A DNA stretch of 64,000 nt from Fratercula arctica (taxonomy: Eukaryota; Chordata; Aves; Charadriiformes; Alcidae), in NCBI GenBank assembly GCA_947846985.1, contig CANTUZ010000014.1, positions 8,177,738-8,241,737 of the forward strand. The letters run 5' to 3'. Every line of letters starts with the position of its first letter. Position 1 is the stretch's first letter. The translations under genes were made by a program, and so were the position numbers. Positions 24,138 to 50,304 of the stretch are shown piece by piece. Below the pieces are notes generated by a model. The model ran no database searches, was not told where the DNA came from, and worked only from the letters and a program-made list of their open reading frames with translations.

Positions 24138-26023
24138 ATGGAACCCACCGCCTTCCCCCACCTCCAGCTCTGGTGCCCCCGGCCCTTCGGCACCTACAAA
24201 CCCCCCTCCCCCCAAGCAACCCCGCCCCCCCCCCAACCCTTTCTCCCGCCGCCCCCGCCGAGGGAAAACGCCGCAAAGGCCTGCGGAAAACACGCCGCCG
24301 CCGCCTCCCGCCGATGCCGCCCGGCTCCCCCGGCGCCGGCGGAGGAAGGGCGGGTGCTGCTGGACACCTGGTACGTCATCAAACCCGGCAACACCAAGGA
24401 GAAAGTGGCTTTTTTTTCGTGGCCCACCAGTGCGGCGGCGGCGGCAGCGCCGGCACCCGCCCCGCCACCATGAAGGTCAAGGGCAACTGGGGCAACGACA
24501 GCTCCAAAGCCAAGCGGCGCCGGCGTTGCCACGACCCGGCGAAGCACAAGCCGTGGGCTAACGGCGGCCGGGAAGCCGCTTGCCCCCTCGCCGGCGAACC
24601 TCCCGCCGAATCGCCCCCCGCCGACTTGCTGTCGGTGGCGGAGATGGTGGCCTTGGTGGAGCGGAGGACGGCGCTGGCCTTGCAGAGCTTTCCCCCGCCC
24701 CTGCCGGCGCCCGCAGCCGCCACCCCCGTCGTCTTCGTGGAAGCGGCCGCCGGCGGCGAAACCAAAACGCCCGGCGGCTCCGATTGCAGCCGGGTGGCCG
24801 AAGCCGTAGCCCACTTCGAGTCGCGGCAACGCGAGCACGGCGGCGGCGGCGGCGGCGGCGCTCCACCCAACGGCATGTGCCGCCCGGCCGCCGCCGAATG
24901 TGCCGCCCGCCGCGGCAGCGACGTCTTCGGCAGCGCCGGCTGCCGGCGAGGTGCGTATCGCTTTCCCGGATCTCCAGCGTCGCGAAAGCCGACCCGCGAC
25001 CGCCGCGGCCGAGCCGGGGGCTGCGGGGCGGCCGTATTGCGTCTTCATGAGCTGCGGGACGGGCAACGGCGGCGGCAACGGCGGCGGCGGCCGCGCCAAG
25101 GACAAGATCACCTGCGACCTCTACCAGTTGATCAGCCCTTCCCGCGACGCGCTGCCCAACAACGTGGAGTTCCTCCTGGCCGCCGCCGGCGCCAAAGGGG
25201 ACGGGGACGGCCCCGCCGTGGCCGCGGGCTGCGGCGAGGGGCCGGCGAGCGCCGCCGGCAAAGCGGAGCCGGGGGAAGGAAGCGTCGAGACGATGGCGAC
25301 GGCGGCGGCGGGGCGGGATTGCGCCGCCGGCTTCCACGTGGACGTGGTGGTGACGGGGGTGGTGGACCAATGCGTCTTCTTCGGCAAAGACAGCGCCAAG
25401 AAGATGAAAGGAGGAGACGGTGCGGCTGCCGGCGGCGCCGCAGGAGGACCCGCCGCCGGGGGCAGCTCTTCCTCCTGCCCGTCCCCGAGGAGGCGGCGGT
25501 GGCGGCGGCGGCGGCGACGCCGGCGGCGGCGGAAGCGGGCGAGGAAACGGCGGCCGTCCCCGACCCTTCGCTTTGCCGCTTGTACCGCCACGTCTCCCAC
25601 GATTTTTTGGAGATCCGCTTCAAAATCCAACGCCTGCTGGAACCCCGGCAGTACATGCTCCTCCTGCCGGAGCACGTCATGGTGAAGATCTTCAGCTACT
25701 TGCCCACCCAAGCGCTGGCCGCCCTCAAATGCTCCTGTCACTATTTCAAATCCATCATCGAGACCTTCGGGGTGCAGGCCACCGATTCCCGCTGGAACCC
25801 CGACCCCCTCTACCGCGACGACCCCTGCAAGCAGTGCAAGAAGCGCTACGAGAAGGGGGACGTGTCCCTCTGCCGCTGGCACCCCAAACCCTACCACCAC
25901 GACCTGCCTTACGGCCGCTCCTACTGGATGTGCTGCCGGCGAGCGGATAAGGAAGCGCCGGGGTGCAGGGTGGGCTTGCACGATAACAACTGGGTGCACC
26001 CCCGGCGCGAGGACGGCAGGTGA
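24138..26023 (+). CDS. FBXO46: FBXO46, F-box only protein 46 (single coding exon)
   Basis: Substrate-recognition subunit of an SCF (SKP1-CUL1-F-box) ubiquitin ligase. ATG 24138 starts MEPTAFPHLQLWCPRPFGTY, matching the start of vertebrate FBXO46, and TGA is 26021-26023. In order there are an N-terminal LLDTWYVIKPGNTKEKVAFF block, a basic stretch (KAKRRRR), LLSVAEMVALVERR, DLYQLISPSRDALPNN, FHVDVVVTGVVDQCVFFGKD, then LYRHVSHDFLEIRFKIQRLL and the F-box (LLPEHVMVKIFSYLPTQALA), and a Cys/His-rich end (CKQCKKRYEKGDVSLCRWH). The frame slips near 24410 (too many T in GGCTTTTTTTTCG), near 24880-24910 in a GC-rich stretch, near 25406 (extra A) and near 25460 (extra G). All are homopolymer-type faults; about 628 codons against 603 in human. 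The 3' part from about 25470 to the stop is clean. Confidence 0.9.
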
Positions 26024-26159
26024 AGGACGGCGGCGGGGGATTTTTTGGGGTGGGGGTGGGGACGAGGAGGGGGGGGACACACACCACACACACACACACA
26101 CGGACGATGGGGGACGAGGGGCCGGGAGAAAAAGGAAAAGGGTGGGAGAGACAGGGGCT

Positions 26160-26192
<33 letters not shown>

Positions 26193-26394
26193 TTTTTGGT
26201 TATTTTGCAGCGGCGGCCGAAGGGGCGGAGAAAAAAAGGAAAAAAAAGAAAAAAAAAAAAAGAAAAAAAAGAAAGAAAGAAAGAAAGAAAGAAAAAAAAT
26301 CATCTGAAACGCACACACTGCCCCCCCCCCCCCCCAAAACTTGAAAGGAAAAAGAAAAAAAGAAGGAGAAAAGGAAGATGGGGGGGGGAGGGGG
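26024..26394 (+). other. FBXO46 3' untranslated and low-complexity sequence
   Basis: Runs of about 30 G, long A/AAAG tracts and poly-C with no gene. I see no AATAAA in this stretch, so the poly(A) site is not placed. Confidence 0.5.
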
Positions 26395-27330
26395 GGGCGG
26401 TGGCCCCATGGAGAGTCACGTCGCCATCTGGGGTGGTGGCCCCATGGAGGATGATGGCCCCATGGAAGGTGATGGCCCCATCTGGGGTGGTGGCCCCATG
26501 GAGAGTGATGGCCCCGTGGTGGCCCCATGGAAGGTGATGGCCCCATCTGGGGTGGTGGCCCCATGGAGGGTGATGGCCCCGTGGAGGGTCATGACCACGT
26601 GGAGGATGGTGGTCCCATGGAGGATGGTGGCCCCATGACGATGACCTCAACTGGGCTGATGGCCACAAGGAGGGTGATGGCACCGTGGTGGCCCCATGGA
26701 AGGTGATGGCCCCGTCTGGGATGGTGGCCCCAAGGAGGGTGACATCACCATCTGGGGTGGTGGTCCCCATGGAGGATGGTGGCCCCATGGCAATCACACA
26801 GCTGGTGTGATGGCCGCATGGAGGTTGGTGGCCCCATGGAGGGTGATGGCCCTGTGGAGGGTCATGGCCACAGGGAGGACAACGGCCCCATGGAGGATGG
26901 TGGCCCCATGGTGATTACCCCAACTGGGCTGATGGCCCCAAGGAGGGTGATGGCACCGTGGTGGCCCCATGGAGAGTGATGGCCCCATCTGGGGTGGTGG
27001 CCCCATGGAGGGTGACGGGCCCATCCAGGGTGATGGCCCCGTGGAGAGTGATGGCTCCGTGGAGGGTCGTGACCACGTGGAGGATGGTGGCCCCCCATGG
27101 CGGATGGTTGTCTCATGGAGGTTGGTGGCCCCATGGAGGATGGTGGCCCCATGGCGATGACCTCAACTGGGCTGATGGCCACAAGGAGGGTGATGGCCCC
27201 GTGGTGGCCCTCTGGAGGGTGACATCCCCATCTGGGCTGGTGGCCCCATGGAGGTTGACGGTCCCATGGGGGGTTATGGCACCATGGAGGGTGCTGGCCC
27301 CATGGAAGGTGACCTCAGCCCCATGGGGGT
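26395..27330. repeat. minisatellite between FBXO46 and QPCTL
   Basis: GGTGGCCCCATGGAGGATGA-type units of roughly 27 bases. Cleaner twin of 10080-11030. Confidence 0.88.
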
Positions 27331-27654
27331 TGGTGGCCCCCCGTGGGGTGATGTCCTGTCCGTGGTGACGTCCCCAGGGAGGGTGACGTCCTTGTCCGAG
27401 GTGACATCCCACCTGGAATGATGCCCCCCCCCCCCCCCCCCAACCCGGGTGACATCTGTGGTGACATCACACCTCGAAAGTGACATCACCATCGAGAGGG
27501 ACATCCCACGTTGAGAGGGACATCGCCGTCGCGAGGGACGTCACCGGGGGGAGGCACATGGCATCTGGAGTCACACCCCACCGGGGTGACGACCCCACAC
27601 AGGACAAGGGTGGCCGGTTCCCCCCCCCCCCTCCCCCCGCCCCGGTCGCCGTGT

Positions 27655-28004
27655 CGCGATGTCCCCGTGTCCGTACAGCCCCGTGTCCGTACAGCCGCCA
27701 CTGCGCATGCGCTCCGTGTCCGTACAGCCCCGTGTCCGTACAGCCGCCACTGCGCATGCGCTCCGTGTCCCCACGGCCCCGTGTCCGTACAGCCGCCATT
27801 GCGCAGGCGCCGAGCCTGCGCGCCCCGCCCATCGCGCATGCGCCTCGCTCCCACCCACACCCCGCCTCTCCACGAGGAGGGGGGCGTGGCCTGGTGCGCT
27901 CTCAGCCTATAGGAGACGTCCCCGTCCGCCCCCGCGGGAACGCCCCCCCCGAGACCACGCCCCCACAGACCACGCCCCTTTCGGGGAGGCCCCGCCCCCG
28001 CGCC
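27655..28004 (+). promoter_or_regulatory. QPCTL promoter with repeated NRF1-type sites
   Basis: TGCGCATGCGC occurs at 27702 and 27751 inside about 50-base tandem units (with CCGTACAGCCGCCACTG), TGCGCAGGCGC at 27800 and CGCGCATGCGC at 27833. It sits within a CpG-rich region up to the QPCTL ATG at 28005. Several GGGCGTGG/CCACGCCC SP/KLF-type boxes lie at 27885-27980. A TATA box is not evident. Confidence 0.6.
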
Positions 28005-34257
<6,253 letters not shown>

Positions 34258-34324
34258 GCCACCCCCCACCCCCCCCCAAAAACAGGGGACACCCCCCCCC
34301 CCGCCCCCAGCCCCGGGGGGACTC

Positions 34325-34330
34325 AGTAAA
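34325..34330 (+). terminator. probable QPCTL poly(A) signal (AGTAAA)
   Basis: AGTAAA, a known weak variant of AATAAA, lies 68 bases after the QPCTL stop. No canonical signal is found before the downstream satellite begins. Confidence 0.5.
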
Positions 34331-34369
34331 GGGCTGGGTGACCCCGGGGACGTGTCTTGTGCCGTCACC

Positions 34370-35610
34370 TGCCACCGCGGGGACACCCCGGGGGACGGGG
34401 GATTGGGGTCCTTGGGGACCACGGCGGGGGGCGGGGAATTGGGGGCTTCGGGGACACTATCGGGGTCCTTGGGGGGGTCCTTGGGGACGTTATCGGAATC
34501 CTTGAGGACGCTATTGGAGTCCCTGGGGGTGCTATTGGGGTCCTTGGGGACACTGTGGGGGTCCTGGGGGACACTATCGGGGTCCTTGGGGACATTATTG
34601 GGGTCCTTGGGAACACTGTGGGGGTCCTGGGGGGACACTATCGGGGTCCTTGGGGACATTATTGGGGTCCTTGGGAACACTGTGGGGGTCCTGGGGGGAC
34701 ACTATCGGGGTCCTTGGGGACATTATTGGGGTCCTTGGGAACACTGTGGGGGTCCTGGGGGACACTATCGGGGTCCTTGGGGACATTATTCGGGTCTTTG
34801 GGGACACTGTGGGGGTCCTGGGGGTGCTATCAGGGTCCTTGGGGACCCCAGGGTGCCGTTGGGGTCCTTGGGGACACTCTTGGGGTCCTTGGGGACATTA
34901 TTGGGGTTCTGGGGTACACTGTGGGGGTCCTGGGGGACACTATCGAGGACCTTGGGGTGCTATCGGGGTCCCTGGGGGTGCTATCAGGGTCCTTGGGGAC
35001 ACTCTTGGGGTCCTTGGGGAAAGCGTAGGGGTCTTTGGGGACCCTGGAGTGCTATCGGGGTCCTTGGGGACACTCTTGGGGGGGGTCCTTGGGGACACCT
35101 GGGTGCAGTTGGGGTCCTTGGGGCCATTACTGGGGTCCTTGGGGACACTGGGGGGGGGGGTCTTGGGGATGCTCGGGACACTCTTGGGGGGGGTCCCTGG
35201 GGACATTATCGCGGTCCTTGGGGACACTGGGAGTCCCTGGGGGTCCTACTGGGGTCCTTGGGGACACTGGGGGGGGGGTGTCTTTGGGGACCTTGGGGTG
35301 CTATTGGGGTCCTTGGGGACACTCTTGGGGTCCTTGGGGACATTATTGGGGTCCCTGGGGACACTATCGGGGTCCCTGGGGACACTGGGGGGGTCTTTGG
35401 GGACCCCAGGGTGCTGTTGGGGTCCTTAGGGACATTATTGGGGTCCCTGGGGACACTATCGGGGTCCCTGGGGACACTGGGGGGGTCTTTGGGGACCCCA
35501 GGGTGCTGTTGGGGTCCTTAGGGACATTATTGGGGTCCCTCGAGGTGCCACTGGGGTCCTTGGGGACACTATCGGGGTCCTTGGGGACACTATCAGGGAC
35601 CTTCCCCTTC
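34370..35610. repeat. 21-bp satellite between QPCTL and AKT2
   Basis: About 58 units like GGGGTCCTTGGGGACACTAT in the spacer between the convergent 3' ends of QPCTL and AKT2. The 21-base period keeps frames open on both strands. Confidence 0.9.
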
Positions 35611-35725
35611 CTTCCACGAGCCCGAAAATTCCCGTTTCTCCGGGGGGGGGGGCGCGGAAAAGGAAGAAGAAAAAAAAACCCCAAAAATCATAAAAATCAA
35701 CCAATAAAAAAAAAAAAATCCCCCG

Positions 35726-35731
35726 TTTTAT
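35726..35731 (-). terminator. probable AKT2 poly(A) signal
   Basis: TTTATT on the plus strand is AATAAA on the AKT2 strand, about 1.03 kb past the stop codon. The interval 35732-36764 would be 3' untranslated sequence; it is GC-rich with poly-G, poly-T and A/T-rich stretches and no other gene that I can see. Confidence 0.5.
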
Positions 35732-36764
35732 TGCTTGTACCGTACAAATCCGATGGGAGCTGCCGGCCGGATGCCACCGCGCTGGGGACGCCGGGGACGC
35801 CGGGGACGCCACAGCCAGGTTGTCGGAGGGGTTAGGTGTTTTTTTTTTTGAGGTGAATCCACGTGAATTTGGGCAACTTGAAACCAAGCGATGAAAAAAG
35901 CGCCTTTTTTTTTTTTTTCTTTTTTTTCCGGCTCCTTCCGGCGACCAAACGCTCCAAACAGTGGCCCTGGTTTCGGCTTTTGGGGGGGGGGGGGGGGGGC
36001 AAGTCCAGTTTGTCACCTTCATCCGCCGCCGTCGCCCCTCGGGGACGTCACCGTCACCGCGGCGTCGCTTGGCTTTAAGGCCCCCCCCCAAAAAAAAGCC
36101 AAATTCTTGCTTTTTTTAGGGCAGCGTTTTCCTCCGAGCGGCGATTTTTTCCCACCCCCCCCCTTGGTTTTTCCATAGGTCCAGTTTTGGGGGGGGGGGG
36201 GGGGGGGGCAGACGTGCCCCCCATCATCCTGTGGGGGGGTCCTGTCCTGTTGTGTCCGTCCCCCCCCCCCAGCTTCTGTCAAAAAAACCCCAGTTTCTCC
36301 CCCCAGCTGGGAGCACTGGGTGTTACTGGGGGGGGGGGTGTCAAGGCCACGGTTGTGTGTGTGTTGCTGGGGGGGGGATTTGGGGGGGTTCGGGGGGGGT
36401 CGGGGGGGGGGTGGGTTTAAGAAGCCGCGAGCACTTCTAGGGGTTCGAGGGGAAAAAAATAAAAAGCAAGAAAAGAAATAAAAATAATAATTAATTAAAA
36501 AGTCCGAGCAGTCTCCCAGGCGAGGGGGGGGGGCACGGGGGGGCGGGGGGGGGGTGCAGCACTTTTTTTTGGGGGGGGGAGGGGGGGGTTATGGCTTCCG
36601 AAAGGCACCGCGGCGCGTTTTCCCCCCCCCCCTCCCCGACTTTCTGCCGGAAAGAGGAACCTCCCTGGGGTGAGTGAACCCCCAAATCCGCCTCCTTCCT
36701 CCTCCTCTTCCTCCTTTCCTCCTCTTCCTCCTCCTCCTCCTCTTCCTCGGAGGCCGAATCCCAG

Positions 36765-44666
<7,902 letters not shown>

Positions 44667-44767
44667 GGTGGTGCCGGGGTCGGGGCGGGGGGGGCCTCTT
44701 TTAACCCCCCCTTCTCTGCCACCGGAGCGGGGAAACGGCTACGGCCGGTAGGGAGAGCGGAGACGAC
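44667..44767 (-). other. AKT2 5' untranslated part of first coding exon
   Basis: On the minus strand an acceptor (TTTTCCCGCAG) ends just above 44767 and leads through about 100 untranslated bases to GCACCACC ATG A, a good Kozak context. The stretch upstream (44768-46650) is single-copy, moderately GC-rich sequence with no exon I can identify; it is read as AKT2 intron. Confidence 0.55.
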
Positions 44768-46654
44768 CTGCGGGAAAAGAGGAGAGATGCCCAACGCTTT
44801 CCCTTTCCCCCCTTTCCGTCGAGGTTTCCGCATCCCCCCCGCCATCGCGCACGGATTTAAAAACTCCTCCGGTGCCGTTGCACCGGGTTTCCCGCCCCCC
44901 CCCCCCCCCAACCCCGGCAAAAAAACCCCCAAAATTTAAAAAATTAGCCTCGCAAACCTGGAGGGGGGGCCGGGCCGGAGGAGGTTTGTCGGCATTATCC
45001 CTTTACCTGGCCACCGTGCAAGGTGGGATTTAAAAAAAGCTTGGGAAAAGTTGGGACAAGCTCCGGGAAAGGCCGGGGAAGGGGGCGGGGGGGGGAAACG
45101 GTGCCTTGGAAAACAAACAGCTTGAGAAAAATTAATCGGAGTCACCTGACAGGGATTTAACTCCCCCCCCCGGGGCTCCGAAATTCCGCTGCGACACGGG
45201 GAACGTGCCCGTGTTTGGGTTTGTCCCCGGCTTTGGGTTTCCCCGGAGCCGCCTTGGATTTGCTGTGTCCGTCATCCCCCCCCCCCCCCCCCCCGCCCCA
45301 AACCGTGATTTTCCAGGATAAAATAAACCCCAATCCCACAAATTTACAGCCGGGCGCGAGGGGTTGGGGTTTTCCAGCTCCATCCCAAGCGAGAAAAGAG
45401 CCGTAGCAGCCCCGGATGGATTCCCCGGACGCGGCGTTATCCCTCGGGGAGCTCCCGCTCCCCTCCGATCCCTCGGGATCCATCCCAGCTCCCCGCCTAA
45501 CTCCCAAACTTCCAGCCTAATTTGCAAATCTCCGCTCTCAAAGCTCTCCCTGCGCCGCCGGGGGTTTTCCGAAGGAAAGCGGGGGGCAGGGGGGGGAAAT
45601 AATTCCTCTTCCTCGCTCCCGGAAATCTCCCCGGATGGGAAGCGTGAGCATCCCGGGATGCTCCGGCAACGGGGGAGGAGGATTTTTGGGGAATTCCCTC
45701 CGCTTGCCTGGACGCGGGGCAGGTAATTTGGGCAGCGCACGCCGGGTCAGTCTCCGGACGGATCCGCTTCCCGCCGGATTCCGGCAAAAAGCTCGTTGCT
45801 GTTAATCCCCCTGCGAGGGATCCGCACGGCGGACGCTAACGAGGTGCCGAGAGGCTTTAATTAAAAAACCCAAATCCTCCAAATTACGAAAAAACGGCCC
45901 CAAACCGAGCGATTCCACAGGGTTGCGGGATTCCTGGCGGCGGAGCGAATCCGGTTTTCGGGGAAATCTGGGATCGTCGCTCATCGGCGTTCCGCGCTGT
46001 GCTAATTATCCCGGCGGCAATTAAAAGCCTTCGATTAATCGTACCCGGCCTTGGATTAGATTTTCCCGCGGGACGGCGAGGCTCTCGAATCCGGAACCCG
46101 CGGATTTCTCCGAGCCGACACCGCCTCGGCCTTCCGGAGCAACGTGAACCAAAAACGACGGGTTTTTAAAAATAAAAATAACAACTAAATCCACCCAAAT
46201 TGTCGCTGCTTTTTTGGAGGCGAGTTAAAAGATAATTACGACGGCGGGGGGAACCGGGATTCGGGAATCGCCGTCGGCTCGACGCGTCGCGATCCCTTTC
46301 CTCGTCTTGGCGGGCAGCGGAGGCTTTTTAAGGCACTAACGAAGAGCGGGAACGAGCGGCCATCGTTAGCTGCACGCCGCGTTTTTCCCCGTCGTTACGG
46401 TTATTTCCGAAGGACGGAGCGGGATCGTATCCGCCGGGATTCGGAGAGGTAGGCACCCAGGTAGGCACCGAAAAGCGGCGATTCCAAAAAAAACCCAAAA
46501 AACCCAAAAAAACCCCCAAAACCACCCCAAAAAAGCGCCCCATTTCGGGCGCCTTCGAGAGACTTGGCGCATCCTGGCCGCGGGGATGAGCTTTCAGAGG
46601 AGGCTGGAAAGGACAGGGGTGTCCCCCCCCCTGCCCCCCCCTAAAAAATACCTG

Positions 46655-47805
46655 CCTGGTCCCCCCCAGTCCTACCAGTAACTCCCAGCTCAGGCTCCCC
46701 CCCCACGTTATCCCTCTGGATAACGGCCCCCCCCATATTACCCCCCTGGATAACATCCCCCCCACGCCTGCTATGGCCCCCCCAGACCTACCACGGCCCT
46801 AAAACAGCTCCCCCCCCCCCCCCCCATGTTATCCCCCTGGATAACGCCCCCCCCCCAGGCCTGCCAGGGCCCTAAAACAGCTCCCCCCCCCCCATGTTAT
46901 CCCCCTGGATAACGCCCCCCCCCAAGCCTGCCAGCCCCCCCTCAAGGTTGTCTGGGTGCCCCCAAGCCAGCCACCGCCCCCCCACAGGCCTGCTATGGCC
47001 CCCCCAGACCTACCAGGGCCCTAGAACAGCGCCCCCCCCCCCAACGTTATCCCCCTGGATAATGCCCCCCCCCCAAACCTGCCAGGGCCCTAAAACAGCT
47101 CCCCCCATATCATCCCCCTGGATAATGCACCCCCCCAAACCTGCCAGGGCCCCCCCCCCCCAGGCCTGCCAGGGCCCTAAAACAGCAACAGCACACCCCC
47201 CCCCAATGTTTTCCCCCTGGATAACGCCCCCCCCAAGCCTACCAGCCCCCCCCCCCCCCAGGCCTGCTATGCCCCCCCCAGGCCTACCAGGGTACTAGAA
47301 CAGGCCCCCCCCCCATGTTATCCCCCTGGATAATGCCCTCCTCAAGCCTGCCAGGGCCCCCCCAGACCTACCAGGGCCCCAGGACAGCCCCCCCCCGCCA
47401 TGTTTTCCCCCTGGATAACGCCCCCCAAGCCTGCCAGGGCCCCCCCAGACCTGCCAAGGTCCCCCCCCGCCATGTTTTCCCCTTGGATAACGCCCCCCAA
47501 GCCTGCCAGGGCCCCCCCCAGACCTGCCAAGGTCCCCCCCCCGCCATGTTTTCCCCCTGGATAACGCCCCCCAAGCCTGCCAGGGCCCCCCCAGACCTGC
47601 CAAGGTCCCCCCCCGCCATGTTTTCCCCTTGGATAACGCCCCCCAAGCCTGCCAGGGCCCCCCCAGACCTGCCAAGGTCCCCCCCCGCCATGTTTTCCCC
47701 CTGGATAACGCCCCCCAAGCCTGCCAGGGCCCCCCCAGACCTGCCAAGGTCCCCCCCCGCCATGTTTTCCCCTTGGATAACGCCCCCCAAGCCCGCCGGG
47801 GGCCT
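46655..47805. repeat. hairpin-bearing satellite upstream of AKT2
   Basis: Units of about 75 bases, increasingly regular toward 47805, each with GTTATCCCCCTGGATAAC or GTTTTCCCCCTGGATAACG. The first form is an inverted repeat with a 7-base stem. It probably sits in AKT2 intron 1. Confidence 0.9.
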
Positions 47806-47819
47806 ACCAGGCCGCCCCC

Positions 47820-48420
47820 CCCCCCCCCCTCCGCGGGTGGTACGGTCCCCGCGACGCCCCTCAGGAGAACGGGCGGGTCCATTCGGCGGCGCGCTGGGGG
47901 GGGAATGGCGGAGGGGGATGGAGGGGGGGGGTGGGAGAGACGGCGGCGCGCACCCCTGCCGGGGGGGGGGGGGGGGGCGGGTGGTACGTTCCGCGCGGCG
48001 CCCAGCCGGGGGGGGGGGGGGGGGGGCGGGCGAGACCATTGCGCGGCGCCGAGGGGGGGGGGGGGGATTGGAAACAAGGCCGCGGCCTCCTCACCTGTCA
48101 TGGACGCCCCATCCCGGTAGCGGTGGGGCTTTCACACACCCCCCGCCGCCGCCGCCGCCGCCGCTTCCTCCTCCTCTTCCTCTTCCTCCGCCCCCCCGTT
48201 CTGTCTTATCGCCTCCCGGAACCGCCGCTCGGTGCACGCAGGAAGCGGAGACCGGGGCGGGCGCGGGGTTGTGGGGGGGGGGGGGGGGGGGAAGGGAAGG
48301 GGGGGGGGGGGAAGGGAAGGGAGGCGGGGGGGGGGGGGGGGGTTACCGGAGCGCGCAGCCGCCTTTGCGCACGCGCCGAGGGGCGGGGCCGCCTCCTCCC
48401 GCCGCGCGTGCGCACCTCCC
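47820..48420 (-). promoter_or_regulatory. probable AKT2 CpG promoter and non-coding first exon
   Basis: Very CpG-rich block. On the minus strand a donor CATGACAG|GTGAGG lies at 48094/48095, fit for a 5' untranslated exon joining the acceptor at 44768. NRF1-like TTTGCGCACGCGCC and GCGCGTGCGCAC lie near 48363-48415. The assignment to AKT2 rests on position and splice signals. Confidence 0.5.
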
Positions 48421-48426
48421 CCCTTC

Positions 48427-48444
48427 ATTTGCATATATGCAAAT
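48427..48444. promoter_or_regulatory. inverted octamer palindrome
   Basis: ATTTGCATATATGCAAAT is an 18-base perfect palindrome made of the POU octamer ATTTGCAT and its complement ATGCAAAT, separated by AT. It lies about 330 bases upstream of the proposed AKT2 first-exon donor. Confidence 0.6.
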
Positions 48445-48479
48445 CGCCGCCGCACCAACTCCCCCCCCCCCCCCCATTA

Positions 48480-49330
48480 CAAGTTGCCGTTTGCATTTGC
48501 TTTTATTCGCAGCAAAAAAAAAAACCAATAAAATAAAGGAAAATAAAGCAAAAAAGCAAAATAAAATAAAATAAAATAAAATAAAATAAAATAAAATAAA
48601 AACAAAAACTGAGGGGGGGGGGCTGAAAAAAATCCACTGTTTTTTTTCCACACAACAAACCCAAGCGCGAAGGAAAACCTTCCCCCCCCCCCCCCCCCCC
48701 CCAGAAAAAATCGGGTAAAATCATCAAATTAATGGGGTTTGGGGTTTTTTTTTTGTTTGTTTTGGGTTTTTTTTTCTTATTAAAAACAGTCGCTGTTACA
48801 GCCCTGACTCACCCCCCCCCGCCCCCCCCCCCCCCAAACTTGTCTTTATTTTGAGGAGAAAAAAGCTCTTTTCCGCCTTTTCGGGGCGAAGGGCGGGGTG
48901 TCAATTTGGTGGGAGAAGCGAATTTTTTGGGGGGGGGGGGGGGGGGGGGGGAAATAAATAATTTCGGTAAAAAAACCCCCGACCCCAGGTTGGGGTTTGG
49001 CGGCGGGATGAGCTTAAATTCTTAAATTAAGGCAATTTGGGGTTTTTTTTTTTCCTTTTTTTTTTTTTCCCCAGCCCCCGAGGAGTTTTTTTGACCTTTT
49101 TGGGTATTATTATTATTATTATTATTAATATTATATATTATTATTATTATTATTAATTTCGAGGCTGCTCCGAAAGGCGGAAAAATTAAGAATCCCGCTC
49201 CGTAAAGCTCATTTTCCGGAGTTGTTTTTGGTGCAAATTCCTAAATAAAAGGGGAAAAAAACCCCGGAAAAAAAATGGGGGGGGGGGGGAGGAGGCTGGA
49301 AATCCGTCGGGAAGGGGGTTTTCCCCCTCT
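48480..49330. other. A/T-rich spacer between C19orf47 3' end and AKT2 5' end
   Basis: Contains an (AAAAT)n run (about 48553-48602), several homopolymers, and (ATT)n around 49105-49155. TTTATT at 48845-48850 (AATAAA on the minus strand) may be the poly(A) signal of the C19orf47 homologue. No gene is recognised here. Confidence 0.55.
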
Positions 49331-50110
49331 TTCCTCCGCGGTTTTCCCATGGGATTCGTGTTTTCCCATGGGACGAAGCATCTCCTCGTGGGATGAGGGT
49401 CCTTTCCCTGTGGGATTTGTGTTTTCCCATGGGATTAAGCATCTCCCCATGGGATGAGGGTCCTTTTCCCACGGGATGAGGGTCCTTTCTCCATGGGATT
49501 AGCGTCTCCCTGTGGGATGAAGCATCTCCCCGTGGGATGAGGGTCCTTTTCCCATGGGATGAGGGTTGTTTCCCGTGGGATGAAGGTCCTTTTCCCATGG
49601 GATGAGGGTCCTTCCCCGTGGGATTCGTGTTTTCCTGTAGGATTCGTGTTTCCCTGCAGGATGAAGCATCTCCCCGTGGGATGAGGATCGTTTCCCCATG
49701 GGATGAGGGTTGTTTCCTGTGGGATGAAGGTCCTTTTCCCATGGGATGAGGGTCCTTTTCCCACGGGATGAGGGTCATTTCCCTGTGGGATTTGTGTTTT
49801 CCCGTGGGATGAAGCATCTCCCCATGGGATGAGGGTCCTTTCCCCACGGGATTAGCATCTCCCTGTGGGATGAAGCATCTCCTCATGGGATGAGTGTCCT
49901 TTTCTCATGGGATGAGGGTCCTTTCCCCGTGGGATTCGTGTTTTCCCATAGGAGTCATGTTTCCCTGCAGGATGAAGCATCTACCTCGTGGGATGAGGGT
50001 CCTTTTCCCACGGGATGAGGGTCCTTTCCCCACGGGATGAGTGTCTCCCTGTGGGATGAAGCGTCTCCCTGTGGGCCGAAGCGTCTCCCTGTGGGATAAA
50101 CACCCTTTCC
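49330..50110. repeat. 22-23-bp satellite in C19orf47 3' region
   Basis: Units like GGGATGAGGGTCCTTTTCCC and CATGGGATGAAGCATCTCCC directly after the last exon of the C19orf47 homologue, probably within its 3' untranslated region. Confidence 0.88.
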
Positions 50111-50304
50111 CGGCGGGATTAGGGTCGTTTCCCCTCATTTCGGCGGGATTTCCCCTAACGCTTGCCAAGGGATGAGCCAAGAGGAAAAGCGGGATGAGGC
50201 TCAGGAGGGTTGAACAAAGGGGGTGGGATGAGCGGAAAACCGTCGGGACGAGCGGAAAACCGTCGGGACGAGCAGGAAGGATGGCCACGGGAGGAGGGTG
50301 GGAA

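Noticed and set aside
34370..35610. Long open frame with GVLGDTI repeats, a possible repeat protein
   Set aside because: 21-bp array in the spacer between convergent genes, open on both strands, without start context or splice support.
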